Positions 45,311-55,544 of a DNA stretch of 64,000 nucleotides are shown piece by piece. This DNA is from Rachicladosporium sp. CCFEE 5018 (taxonomy: Eukaryota; Ascomycota; Dothideomycetes; Cladosporiales; Cladosporiaceae), in assembly GCA_002077045.2 (NCBI GenBank), contig KZ111191.1, positions 69,198 to 133,197 of the forward strand. The letters run 5' to 3'. The notes beneath the pieces are model-generated. The model made no database searches. It was not told the origin of the DNA and saw only the letters and a program-made list of their open reading frames with translations. Made by a program: the position numbers and the translations under genes. Positions within the stretch are counted from its first letter, which is position 1; each line of letters opens with the position of its first letter.

Positions 45311-46189
45311 CTAGAAGCTCACGCCACCCAAGAACTTCAACACTGCCTCTGCGATCTCGCCCCCTTTTGTCTCCAGCGCAAAGTGCCCGGCATCGACGAA
45401 CTGCACTTGCGCATGCTTCAAATGTTTCTTGAACGCCTCCGCTCCCGGCGGCACGAAAATTGGGTCACCCTTACCCCAGATCGCTAAGACTGGTGGCTGC
45501 TTTTCGCGGAAGTAAGCATGGATTCTGGGGTACAGACTCAGATTTGTACGGTAATCATAGAACAAGTCGATCTGCCGGTCCTGATTTTCTCGACCTTCTT
45601 GATTCTGGGTGAAGTCCAGGTTCCACTGGGATGGATCGACGAGCTTTAGATCCTCTTTCGGAAAGCCAGCGGAGTACTGCATCTCCGTTGCGGCGAGCGT
45701 GAGGTAGTTGTCCCTCAGCCAGTCTCGGGCCTCCTGGGAGTTTTCGGTACGCCACAGCTTCTTTACGGGTTCCCAGAAACCTGGCTCGAGACCTTCCTCG
45801 TACGCATTGCCGTTCTGGCTGATAATCGCTTTGACGCTGTCTGGTGCCTCGAGAGCCAAACGAAGGCCGACCGGCGCGCCGTAGTCGAAGATGTAGATTG
45901 CGTACTTGGTGATCTTGAGGAGCTGTAGGAGCCCTGAGATGGTCTTCGCGAGATTGTCGAAGGTGAAGACGTAGGCTGGCGGTGCCTTGGTCAGACCGAA
46001 GCCTGGCAAGTCCGGAGCGATGATGTGGTACTTGTCTGCCAGTAGAGGCGCGAAGTTCCGATATTGGGTGGAGGAAGAAGGGAAACCGTGCAGCAGGAGC
46101 AGGGTGGGAAGGCTTGGATCGCCAATCTCGAAGTAGTGGACAGCGGTGTCGTCAATGGCAGCAAAGTGATGGGTCCTCTGTGGTGCCAT
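45311..46189 (-). CDS. Alpha/beta hydrolase, epoxide hydrolase/dehalogenase-like
   Basis: Single exon, 292 aa from ATG 46189. The oxyanion-hole motif is HGFPSSS, and the nucleophile elbow IFDYGAPVG has Asp rather than Ser as the likely nucleophile, as in haloalkane dehalogenases and epoxide hydrolases. The catalytic acid is probably in GKGDPIFVP and the histidine in DAGHFALE. The cap region FWEPVKKLWRTE to YPRIHAYF is intact. The Asp nucleophile makes a plain esterase less likely. Substrate unknown. No signal peptide is seen, so a cytosolic detoxification role is inferred. Convergent with the zinc-cluster factor, 158 bp apart. Confidence 0.87.
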   Translation of the reverse strand: MAPQRTHHFAAIDDTAVHYFEIGDPSLPTLLLLHGFPSSSTQYRNFAPLLADKYHIIAPDLPGFGLTKAPPAYVFTFDNLAKTISGLLQLLKITKYAIYIFDYGAPVGLRLALEAPDSVKAIISQNGNAYEEGLEPGFWEPVKKLWRTENSQEARDWLRDNYLTLAATEMQYSAGFPKEDLKLVDPSQWNLDFTQNQEGRENQDRQIDLFYDYRTNLSLYPRIHAYFREKQPPVLAIWGKGDPIFVPPGAEAFKKHLKHAQVQFVDAGHFALETKGGEIAEAVLKFLGGVSF

Positions 46190-46962
46190 GATGCTCCGAT
46201 GGATGAGATCGAACTTAGTGATTGTACTGGCTTATGCTATAGTAGCAGGCTACCTTCGGCTTGTTCAGATTGAAGCGAACAAGATCATTCGTCGACGGAG
46301 ACGCGTGATCGATGGGATAGAAGGCTTGTTGTCGAGGCTCAGAAGACTATTGAGCGTGCAATGTCAGGCCTTATCTCGATTAGCAATGCTGCTCCTTCAA
46401 CCTCGAGGACGGAAAAGCTGTGCTATATATTCCAGATACTGACACCCAATGGTAATAAGGATTCCACATCGCTCAAGCCATCTTCTCGGTATACGCCTGA
46501 AAGGGTGAGTACATAAGCAGCTCACCGTGATGTGTAAGCCATGTGCACTCTAGTGGGACCGACCGACAATACGCTCTATACAGAGCTACCTAGCGAGACT
46601 ACTTCTATTTTGTATGATGTAGTAGCGACTGTTTGTCAGCTTTCGAGTACCTGGGTGCCCCAAGCATTATGATTCCACATAGCTGCGAGGAACCTACGTA
46701 TTGCTTCCGGTCGTTTGCAGTGACGAGCAATAGTGCTACCTACTTGGCCGAGACAGTTTTCCGATGCTGATGTTGGCACGAGAGCGTGGTCGAGGGCGTG
46801 AAGAAAAGAGCGATCAGATGCTGTTCTGTGAACGTGGATTGCGCATTGTCGATGATGGAGCTCACCCCACACTTTTGCTCTTGCGTCATGATTGACAGTC
46901 GAGCTTCGAACATCTGAGCAAGCGCGATACATCGTCCGCTCAACTCCCTCAGTGTATCATAC
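46190..46962. other. Intergenic, divergent promoters
   Basis: About 770 bp between divergent genes (hydrolase and DUF2237). No feature recognised. Confidence 0.55.
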
Positions 46963-47500
46963 ATGCATCTCTTCATTTTCATCAGTATCCTGCTCGCTCT
47001 CATCGCCAACGCCTCAGCAGCCCACGACGCCAACCAGCACCCGCTGCGTCACCACAGTCCCGCTGCAAAGATGTCCAAATCCCTCAATGTTTTCAAGAAG
47101 CCGCTGGCTCTTCACTCCACACAGCCCATGACAGGCTTTACCCGCACAGGATACTGTGAAGTACCCGCTGGCGATTACGGTAATCATGCGGTCGCGGCCG
47201 AGGTGACGGAGGAGTTCCTGGACTTCACCGCGAGGCAGGGCAACGATTTGAGGCCAATCCCTGGGATGAAGGCTGGGTGCAAGTGGTGCCTTTGCGCGAC
47301 GAGGTACGTTGTGATCCTGAACAGTAGACTTCGGCAGTCCTGACAGGTAGTCCAGATGGCGGGAGGCGTTTGATGCCCGGAAGAACGAGGCGGCCGGCGA
47401 CAAGATCGTGCCGAAGATCTTCTTGCATGCCACGAATGAGAAGGCGCTGGGCAAGATGTCGTTGGAAGAGATGAAGCTGTTTGCCAAGGATTCTGAGTAG
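46963..47500 (+). CDS. DUF2237 protein with N-terminal signal-like segment
   Basis: Exons 46963-47303 and 47356-47500 code 161 aa. The intron was fixed by joining CLCATR to WREAFDARKNEAAG through an A completing the Arg codon. The DUF2237 core is recognisable: SLNVFKKPLALHSTQPMTGF, RTGYCEV, GNHAVAAEVTEEFLDF and GCKWCLCATRW, ending HATNEKALGKMSLEEMKLFA. Most family members I recall begin at the core and are about 120 aa. Here a hydrophobic start, MHLFIFISILLALIANASA, looks like a cleavable signal peptide, implying secretion or passage through the ER. Biochemical function of the family is unknown. Confidence 0.85.
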
Positions 47501-47934
47501 AAGAGATTGGAATGTGGCGTTCGAAGGATTGGGGGCCGATACCAGGGAGTGCATCATGGACACGAGTTGAGTGGCGTTGCTCGGCTGCGCAGTTGTGCGC
47601 CGGGATCATGCGAAGCAAGGCGACGCTAATATCGTGGCTTGCCGGGTCAACGATGCATCGTAAGAGCATCGCAAGTCCCAGCCAGGCAACCGAAGAGGGC
47701 TGGACTAGCGATTACCTCGCTTTGGACACTTCTGCTCCCTTTCATTCCGTTCGCAGATACAGCCAGGCTTCATTGCGCTTACTCAAGATCGCGTCGCCGG
47801 CGCTCATCCGTAGGCTTGAGATAACGCGAGGCCGCTGTGTCATCTTCCTTCATACGACACCCGCGAGCGTTTCAAAGTGCTTCGTACAAAATCTGCATTC
47901 TGGAAGTAGTCGTCGTACGGTCGGACGAATAGCA
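47501..47934. other. Convergent intergenic spacer
   Basis: 434 bp between the stops of the DUF2237 and PET117 genes. A plus-strand ORF here has no homology that I recognise and looks like chance. Confidence 0.5.
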
Positions 47935-48237
47935 TCATGCATGTGAGGTGTCAGAAACATTCTGCACCTTACGGTACTCGCTCTCCAGTTCTCGTTGCAT
48001 TTCGAAGTCGGCCTGTCGCTCCCGTTTGACACGCTGCTGCTCCATGTCTCGAATGACGCCTTGATGCATGGCCTATGGAGAGTGTCAGTCATGGGGATCT
48101 CAAAGGGCGACCTTTGTCTCGGACTCCAATGTCGTACGTACAGCTTTGTCAAACTTCTGCTGAAAGTGCACGCCGATTATGGTCCCGATCATTACAGCAA
48201 AGCTGGTGGCAAACACCGTCTTTGCCTTCGTAGACAT
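47935..48237 (-). CDS. PET117: Cytochrome c oxidase assembly factor Pet117
   Basis: Exons 48142-48237 and 47935-48072 give 77 aa. Pet117 is a small inner-membrane mitochondrial protein that couples heme A synthesis (Cox15) to cytochrome oxidase assembly. The sequence shows a short N-terminus, one membrane helix (TVFATSFAVMIGTIIGVHF), the family motif MHQGVIRD just after it and a charged helical tail (QQRVKRERQADFEMQREL). ATG 48237 gives the normal compact length. A longer upstream reading frame exists but has no Pet117 counterpart. Head-to-head with VMA10. Confidence 0.85.
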
Positions 48238-48619
48238 GAGCTGTGTGTTGGTGCTGTTTGATGTTGTCCAAGATGTTCTTCGCCTGGTTTTCGAGATGAT
48301 ACCGTAACAATCTTGCCACCGAGGAAGTGAGGGAGCCCAGTTGTCGAACGATGCTCGGACATACGCAAGGGGACGGTTCGTGCTCTTCAGTATATGAATT
48401 CTTGAAGCTGTAGTTGCGGTGATGCGATGATATGTGGATGGATTGAGATGCAGTGCTCTCGAAGACCTACGAGATCCAGAGGCGAAGTGGTGCACGGACT
48501 TGATATCTACATCGAGCTTCACCTCGAGCTGCATGTTGCTTCTTGACTGACCATCCTTCAGAACTCGCCATTGTACCTTCGCCTACGATCTCACCGAATT
48601 GACCTCCCGCAGCGCAGAC
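48238..48619. promoter_or_regulatory. Bidirectional promoter, PET117 and VMA10
   Basis: 382 bp between divergent start codons of two organelle-energy genes. Shared regulation is plausible. No motif identified. Confidence 0.5.
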
Positions 48620-49518
48620 ATGGTGAGGAGGACTGAAGATTCTTTGCTTGTCAGACTCGCTGACAACTCGATCAGGCTGCCCAGAATTCAGCCGGTATAC
48701 AGACGCTGCTCGATGTATGTACTAGTGCCGTCAACACTGCGACCATTACGCAGCCAATCCTTGTCGCCCACCAAACGTTCTCACAAGAAGGCTACGAAGA
48801 GCTCGGATGTCAATTGCGATAGACATGTGAATGCGTTCTCGACACCGCTAACAGCTGCTGATTAGGCGGAGCGAGAGGCACAGAAGATCGTTCAAAGAGG
48901 TAAGTGGACTCATGGTTGACTACAGCGATAGTCTACTGCTATTGGAGTCTGTTGGTTGCCCCGTACTCACACTGACCTTCGCCGCAGCAAGAGAATGTAC
49001 GTCATCGCCCGACCCGAGTCGACCCAATGGCTGCTAGAGCTGCAGCCAAGACAGCGAGCAAGTATCTGACGCTTCTCAGACCGAACGAAGAAAGTGAAAG
49101 ACGCAAAGTCAGAGGCGCAGAAGGAGATTGAGGAGTACAGACAGCAGAAGCAGGAGGAGTTTGAGAAGTTCGAGAAGGAGGTTAGTGTGGCATAGCTCGC
49201 GCGGCCGAGCTGGGCATTGTGGCAGACATCTCCGCAGTTGCTGAACGAGACACCGTGTTTGCACGAAACCTACTAACACGACTAACAGCAAAACGGCGGA
49301 AACAAGAAGGCCGAGGAGGATGCAGACAAGGAGACCGAGAAGAAGCTCGCAGAGATCAAGCAGATAGGAGAGAAGACGGGTCCGAAGGTAGGTGATCGCG
49401 AGTCTGGTGACAACGAACATGGACTAAGTATGATCTGCAGGTTGTGCAAGACTTGCTAAAGGCAGTTGTCGATGTCAAGCCAGTAGCGCCCGAGCGGGTT
49501 GCGCAGCCTGTGGCCTGA
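48620..49518 (+). CDS. VMA10: V-type ATPase subunit G
   Basis: Peripheral-stalk subunit of the vacuolar proton pump, pairing with subunit E. Seven exons: 48620-48622 (ATG only), 48685-48714, 48866-48899, 48988-48996 (9 nt), 49080-49180, 49289-49387 and 49441-49518; 354 nt, 117 aa, the family's usual length. The protein begins M-NSAGIQTLLDAEREAQKIVQ, continues RAREYRTKKVKDAKSEAQK and EIEEYRQQKQEEF, and ends PVAPERVAQPVA, all strongly conserved features of fungal G subunits. The 9-nt exon supplies Ala-Arg-Glu-Tyr across its junctions. Every junction has GT..AG. The lone-ATG first exon is the least certain part (GTGAGG donor, GCTGAC branch site). Confidence 0.9.
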
Positions 49519-50048
49519 ACAGAGCACTCGCTACTGTAGATACCCTCTAGATTACCTCCGAATCCGCAGCTTGTACACAGCACAGACAGCACCTGCTGTC
49601 GCAAACGTTGGCCTGGCATCGGCCGCTGCACAATCTTGGCCTTCAAGATGATCCGCTACCTAGCGCACACTTTGTGAACACACACAGGTGGCATAGGCGG
49701 AGTGTGGCCAGTTTTCTGGATGCTGACATCACAGAACACCCTGCGTGTGCCAGCACATTGAGGTACTTCCTTATGAAACGTTTCGTTGAGCCTGTGAGAC
49801 ATCAGGCTCCGACCCGTGAGGGCCACCACGACCTCCTTCAGTACACCGCCAGCAAGGAACTCGAAGACAAAGGTTTACCCCACGTGTTGTAGTCGCCCTC
49901 ATTGTGCCCGTATTGTCGCCGCGAAAGGCGAGAGGTCTGTGCTCAAGTTGAAGACCTCGTGTATTTGATGTTTGACATATCTTGCGTTATACCAACTCTA
50001 TAGCAATGCAACACCTCTTTCCATCATGATCGTCTCCCTGCGACAGCG
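49519..50048. other. Intergenic
   Basis: 530 bp between tandem genes. No feature recognised. Confidence 0.55.
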
Positions 50049-51219
50049 ATGATACTGATCCATCGGACGGCTCTCCGTCGACGTGTCGCCTTACCCAGAT
50101 GTGCACTCCTGTACAACCGCCATGTGGCAAAGCTGCACGCGTCCACCACGCGCCTCGAACACCAATCCCATGATCCTCGCCTGAAAGACCTCGATCTCGT
50201 CGGCAACGCCTTTGCAGCTCTTCGTGAATCCTACGCGACGCCAAAACATCCCATCATCCTTGCACACGGCCTTCTCGGATTCGAGGAGCTGCATCTCGTG
50301 CCGGACCCGTTGCAAGTACTGAATCTGCCCGGGCTGAAGTACTGGCGTGGAATCACGGACGCTCTTGCGGCTAAGAATGTCGAGGTCATCACTGCCAGCG
50401 TGCCGGCTAGTGGATCAATCGAGCAGAGGGCTGATGCTTTGGCTGTGAGGATCGAGGAGAAGGCGCAAGGAAAAGCAGTCAACATCATTGCGTGAGTCCA
50501 CTCACCTCGCACTAGTCTAGGCGTTCGCTAACAACGAGCAGACACAGCATGGTCAGTCAAGATGCGGAAGACAGTAGAAGACCATACGGCTGACACTCGA
50601 CCAGGGGTAAGCAAGAATATCTAAGACTTCGACATATCTGCGACTAATCGGCAGCAGCGGTCTCGACTCCCGCTACATGATTTCTCGTCTCAAGCCTGCT
50701 GGGGTGAAAGTCCTGTCACTTACGACGATAGCCACACCCCATCGTGGCTCAGCCTTCGCAGACCACGTCTTTCGTCGCCTCAAGCCTTTTAACGTCCCGA
50801 AACTTTACAAAGCACTGGAAGCCTTTGGATTCGAGACTGGCGCTTTCGAGCAACTGACGCAGAAATACATGATAGAGAACTTCAACCCGGCCACACCAGA
50901 CGACCCCAATGTGCGGTACTTCTCGTATGGGGCTACGCTGGCTCCTCACTTCACATCGGTCTTCCGCAGCTCGCATCGCGTCATTGATCGAGTTGAGGGT
51001 GCCAATGATGGGCTGGTCAGTGTCGAGAGCTCACGCTGGGGCAAGTATCAGGGTACGCTCGACGATGTCAGTCATCTTGACTTGATTAATTGGACGAATC
51101 GGTGGCGGTGGTATCTCTGGGGATTGACTGGGTATGAGAGGAATTTCAATGCGATTGCGTTCTACTTGCATATCACGGGCAGGTTCCTCCCAGCGATGAA
51201 ACGAGCGCACTTTCACTGA
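50049..51219 (+). CDS. Mitochondrial-type triacylglycerol lipase (alpha/beta hydrolase)
   Basis: Exons 50049-50491, 50542-50551 (10 nt), 50605-50606 (2 nt) and 50658-51219 give 338 aa. The N-terminus MILIHRTALRRRVALPRC is basic and Arg-rich, like a mitochondrial presequence. HPIILAHGLLGFEEL is the oxyanion-hole strand. The serine nucleophile elbow AHSMGGLDSRYMI is assembled only if the 10-nt and 2-nt exons are used; all junctions are then canonical and in frame. Asp is likely in VEGANDGLVSV and His in VSHLDLINW. The last acceptor is a NAGNAG pair (50651-50657), so Ser could be inserted after the first Gly. No single-intron alternative that I could find yields the elbow. Confidence 0.82.
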
Positions 51220-51431
51220 CTGCTCGCATAGACATGCTCGCGAAGGAAGGACTCTGATACTCGCAGGGCTCCGCAACGCGGGGAGTGCATCCTCCGAACA
51301 TTAACCTCGTTCTGACATCTTGAGTATCCAGCAATGGACCAACAGAGAACGCGGCATCGCATATGAACGGACGCTGAGCCACGATTTATGCATAGACCGA
51401 GCTTACAACACATAGACTTCCTCGCAATAAT

Positions 51432-51928
51432 CTACAGCTTTGCCTTGTTCTGCGCCTTCTTCAAGATCGGGTCCAGCTTCGTCGCCTTCATCACATTCCC
51501 CCTGACCTTTAGCTTTCCAGTCATGAACAGGTTCTGCGCATTCGCCTTCCCCGCGACAAGCTTGGTGAAGTCGGCGTCTGACAAGACCATCGTCACTACT
51601 TATTGTCAGTTTCCACTTTTCCCGGCCTTCTCCTGTGGTCATGTCAACTCACCATCTGCCTTCTCGCCCTCTGGTGCGCTGCCCTTGCCAAGCGTTCCCG
51701 ACTTCTTGAGGTCAATGTACCACTCCTTCTGCTCTCCTGCGGGGTTCTTCAGCGTGAAGGCGAAGATCGCGCCGCCCTTCTTGATCGCGTCTTTGCGGTC
51801 CGCGTCGCTTGAGATTGCGGAGGCGATGGCGTCGAAGGCTGCGGAGGAGGGAAATGATGCTACAGTCATGTGTTAGAATCGGGTAGAGTATGGCGAGGAC
51901 TGAGGGACTGACCGTCGACGAGAGACAT
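51432..51928 (-). CDS. SCP2 sterol-binding domain protein
   Basis: Exons 51913-51928 (MSLVD plus one base), 51653-51859 and 51432-51598 give 129 aa, a stand-alone SCP2 domain that binds sterols, fatty acids or their CoA esters in a hydrophobic tunnel. Visible blocks are FPSSAAFDAIASAISSDADR, KKGGAIFAFTLKNPAGEQKE, WYIDLKKSGTLGKG, and VLSDADFTKLVAGKANAQN followed by LFMTGKLKVRGNVMKATKL. The C-terminus ends in Lys-Ala-Lys-Leu. AKL is an accepted peroxisomal PTS1 tripeptide, so peroxisomal location is likely. Both introns have standard ends. Confidence 0.9.
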
Positions 51929-52361
51929 TGTGGGAGGAGGTTGGAGAAGTTCGGGGTACGATTTTGTGCGTTGAGATGGGAGTGGAGCAACGAAGGTCTA
52001 GAGTCAGAGACGGCGTACAGAGGTAGATGCTGGGCACGAGGTAGCGGAGGTGTCGTTTTTGAGATTACCCTACATCTCCGCACTGGACATGTGATCGAGA
52101 CCGTGAATCGAAGTGAAGCACATGCTACCGCCTCGGCAATTACTGCATTGGGACGACTTGGTGATGGTATTGCGTCATGCCGAGATGTGTCAAAGGTCGA
52201 TGTGATTTGTGTATAGTAGTGAGGTTGAAAGACGCGGGAGTTCATTTCACAATGATAATACCAGGTGTGCTCAAATGACGAGGATTCCTATCTTCTGGAT
52301 CAGTTCAAGCCATTCGCCATACCTTCAATACCGTCGACCGGCCTGCATAACCATGTGAATT
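51929..52361. other. Intergenic
   Basis: 433 bp between the SCP2 start and the HET gene stop. No feature recognised. Confidence 0.55.
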
Positions 52362-54236
52362 TCATCGTATCGTGATCGTAACCACCCTGCTCGACTCTTC
52401 AGCAATCATAGTAAAGCTCCGCAGATGGCCTATACAAGATCGCACGTCGCCTGACTCTCCGACTTGTAGGTCACGCAGCACCATCATATTACAGGCAATA
52501 TGAATCGAGCCGAAAGTCTTGAGACGCATGACATGCGGCTGAAAGAGTTCTCTCCCGATCAAACTCTTCGCATTCCCTTGCGCGACGATTCGATTCCCGT
52601 CGGCGAGTGTTAACACTCTGAATGATGTTAGGTTTCCGCTATGCAGGAATGCAATGCCGCTCGCTGTGGTCCTATGCATCGTACCAGGCCGATCGTACTC
52701 TTGCTTTATGCGGTCCCTTAGTGTGTCTCTGGACGATGACCTGGCCCCGTCCTCGGGGCCACGTGTGACCCACCAGTTGTCAGCCGGCATAAAGGTGGGC
52801 CAGACGTGATCTGCATCGAACTCGTCGATGGCGTACAGGACATCTCTCAGTCTAGATAAAGCCGGTTCGCGAGTGAACTGATCGCGACCTGTATTGAAGT
52901 ATTTCACAGCGAAGGTAGTACCGTCTGGATTACTTTGCAGCCAATCGGGTCGAACGACTCTGATGTCGTCCCTTACTGATATCGTCAGGTGCTCCTCGTT
53001 GCGGCAGATAGTCCATAGTTCTTCGCTCGTGACTGAGGTAATGAAGCCGGTAAGCCGTAAACCCGCGGCTGTTATTACGGCGTCCGGGTCGCGGTGAACT
53101 TCGAAATTCTTTGTGTGCCACGCATCAGCAATCAGGTCGCCAGCTGTAGGCGCGCTGATCCAGCCAAAGTTGTCCTCATGTTGAGCCTGAGCGCTGGCAT
53201 CCGTGTGGCTGGATTGCAACAGAGAGAAGTCGCCATTCTGTACTGCCATGACGTTCAACATTCTGGCTACATTGCGCTTCGCAGTGGCATCATTGAGACC
53301 TTTCGTGTTCGGCAAGTGGGTTAGTCGCTTTGGTAAAGGCGTCTTCACGAGGTTCTGCACAAGAGCAATCTTGTCGTACTCGTTGTAGCAGCCCATTTCC
53401 CTGACTATTCCGTAGGCCCAAGCGGAAGGGTTGAACGCAATCGACGCCAGTTTCATGTGGTTCACACTCCCTCGTGGCTGCGCAGTTTCGGGGATACTTG
53501 CGTCGTATGTTCTTGCTATGGTCGTCCAGTTGAACAGTGTGCCAATGGGAAGACGCATTGGCTTCGTCGGTTGCTCTGTGCAGTGTAGATATACGAACGT
53601 GCCGGCGCTAAGAATCAACTCCTGCGAGCACCAAGCACGTGCAAACCACCTGGCGCGAAGAAGTCTTCGTGTCACATCAAGGCGTCGTGAACGCTCCTCT
53701 GAGGTGTCCTGTATGGGTGGACGCAGGAGAAGTTGAAATTCCTTCGTCGATAGCTCGACATCTTCTAGCACCACCGCTGTATAGAAAGCCTGGGCATAGA
53801 TGCGATCCATGACTGCGACTTGTCGGGCTTTCTCAAGCTCATTATCTTGATCGATGCAAGCAAAGTCAACCCAGAAATACAGTTTCCTCTCGCCCGCCGA
53901 GCTGGCGAGAATGTCATCGAAGACCTTGACCATGAACTCGCTGATATGCGTTGACTTCGTCGGAACGCCATTGCGCAAAGTTATCGATGGGTTGTCACTG
54001 CTATAAAGTCTCGTCCAGGACCCCGGCCAGGTATAGCTGATCGCAACGTACTGGTCGTCTGGCCGATATGTCTGAAGATTTAGTGCGTTGGTCTGAGGTA
54101 TACGTTCCAGATATCTTATCGCATGCGGCTCAGGAAGCTCGTCTGCTCCTAGTTGTGCGCACGTCACGAGAGCGAGCGCATCGCTGAGGAGCAGCTCACC
54201 CGGAGCGTCAGAAGACATTGGACGGGACTGGCTCAA
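52362..54236 (-). CDS. HET-domain protein (heterokaryon incompatibility type)
   Basis: Single-exon ORF, 624 aa from ATG 54236. The HET domain occupies roughly residues 60-215: YVAISYTWPG, then LYFWVDFACIDQDNELEK and ARWFARAWCSQELIL, the three recognisable blocks. The C-terminal 400 residues contain no repeats or NACHT/ankyrin motifs that I can see, and end with a beta-rich segment (FGSIHIACNMMVLRDL). HET proteins trigger or regulate cell death after fusion of unlike strains and are considered part of fungal innate immunity. It lies about 10 kb from the telomere, a common location for fast-evolving het genes. Any partner is unknown. Confidence 0.87.
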   Translation of the reverse strand: MSQSRPMSSDAPGELLLSDALALVTCAQLGADELPEPHAIRYLERIPQTNALNLQTYRPDDQYVAISYTWPGSWTRLYSSDNPSITLRNGVPTKSTHISEFMVKVFDDILASSAGERKLYFWVDFACIDQDNELEKARQVAVMDRIYAQAFYTAVVLEDVELSTKEFQLLLRPPIQDTSEERSRRLDVTRRLLRARWFARAWCSQELILSAGTFVYLHCTEQPTKPMRLPIGTLFNWTTIARTYDASIPETAQPRGSVNHMKLASIAFNPSAWAYGIVREMGCYNEYDKIALVQNLVKTPLPKRLTHLPNTKGLNDATAKRNVARMLNVMAVQNGDFSLLQSSHTDASAQAQHEDNFGWISAPTAGDLIADAWHTKNFEVHRDPDAVITAAGLRLTGFITSVTSEELWTICRNEEHLTISVRDDIRVVRPDWLQSNPDGTTFAVKYFNTGRDQFTREPALSRLRDVLYAIDEFDADHVWPTFMPADNWWVTRGPEDGARSSSRDTLRDRIKQEYDRPGTMHRTTASGIAFLHSGNLTSFRVLTLADGNRIVAQGNAKSLIGRELFQPHVMRLKTFGSIHIACNMMVLRDLQVGESGDVRSCIGHLRSFTMIAEESSRVVTITIR

Positions 54237-54570
54237 GCCATGTCCCTATCAGGTATTCATCTGGTCAAAGTGGTCGGTGCGCAAGACTTGCGTCCACGTA
54301 TTTGCGATAAGCGTGCCTCAACATGTACATGTGCATGTAACTTTGCATCGAACATACACTTTGTTACCAACGCAATATCTCCGTTCCACTGCCAGCGCAA
54401 TTCGCAGCTGATGCCCTCGTCAATCACCCTCTGGGATAAAGTTGTCCTCTGCAGAAATGCGATAACTGGACAGTAGCTCCCCCTCCACTCTAGGCAACTC
54501 CGACTGTATCGTGGTTTTGCCTCGAAATCGTCTGTTTACAGACTAGCAAGGTGAAGTTCGTCTGCCAAGA
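54237..54570. other. Intergenic
   Basis: 334 bp upstream of the HET gene, presumably its promoter. Ends at the inverted-repeat element. Confidence 0.55.
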
Positions 54571-54984
54571 CTACCGTGGACGTCGAAAGGGTTGTCGTTC
54601 TGTTTGCCGCGGTTCTACCGCCCGATCGATGGCGGCGAGGTGTTTCTAGCTTCTATGCGCGTATCTGCGCGGCTGAATATATACCCATAGGCTTGTCTAT
54701 AGCACTGCTTCTACTTCTGCATTACTTTATACGCGTTTCGACGAGTATTAGGATACTAGACCTCGCCGTCGATAATCACGTGACTGAAATCTCGATAGAG
54801 GTATCTAAAACATTCGGTTCTATCCTCTAATAGTAGCCCGGCCTCTATTTAGCATAACACTTGCGGTAGTGAGCACGTGAAAGTGTATAACAGATGCTCT
54901 ACCTCACCGTCGATGCGTGTCTTAGCGTCACTTTGCAGATAACCAAGAATGCGGGGACGACAACCCCTTTGACGTCCACGGTAG
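54571..54984. mobile_element. 414-bp terminal-inverted-repeat element (MITE-like)
   Basis: Bases 54571-54600 and the reverse complement of 54955-54984 match at 27 of 30 positions, both beginning CTACCGTGGACGTC. The interior has no ORF of transposase size and is rich in TA. That fits a non-autonomous DNA transposon. I could not identify a target-site duplication: the flanks (CCAAGA before, CGATCT after) do not match. Confidence 0.65.
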
Positions 54985-55544
54985 CGATCTACGCTCAGAA
55001 CACCGTATTCTGTGTTGCACGGGGCCTGAGCCACGGAGCGGAGATTTTGCGTGGCAATACTGGGACTGCTCATGAAGATACTGCGCGTACTGTACATCCC
55101 GCAATCGGTACTATATCGCATGTGTGCTTAGATACACACGTACTTCTACCAGCGTCCGAACATTGCAGGCATGAGCGGCGCAGTAGAATTGATTTGCAAA
55201 GTCAGCACAGGAATTCAATTGGAAGAGCAACAATAAGCAGACTTGGAAGGACAGCTCGAAATACTCAAGTCGAGTCCGTTGTCGGCGCAAGATTGGATAA
55301 CGTACAGCGATTTCTCTTTCTATCATTCGTATTGCTGCTTTTGCCATCGCCCTATTTCTGTGAACGACTGGGAAAGTATCGACAAAGCCGGGACTGTAGG
55401 CTGCACAGTGAAGCGCCGTCGAAAGACGAAGAGTACGATTGCATACCAGGGCTCAATCAATATCTCGACGGTGCCTCGGTATCAGCTGCGACACTCGCGG
55501 CCGAGTCGGAAAGAGCTCATGAGAGATCAGACAGGAAACGAGAT
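54985..55544. other. Intergenic
   Basis: 560 bp between the inverted-repeat element and the PEP-mutase-like gene. It reads as open in the gene's frame, but lacks family features. Confidence 0.5.

Noticed and set aside
48100..48534. Long N-terminal extension of PET117
   Set aside because: Pet117 proteins are about 70-110 aa. The extension has no family match, and the internal ATG 48237 gives the normal architecture.
54894..55544. N-terminal extension of the PEP-mutase-like frame
   Set aside because: The frame is open by chance. Family similarity begins only after ATG 55545/55560, and the 5' part overlaps the inverted-repeat element.
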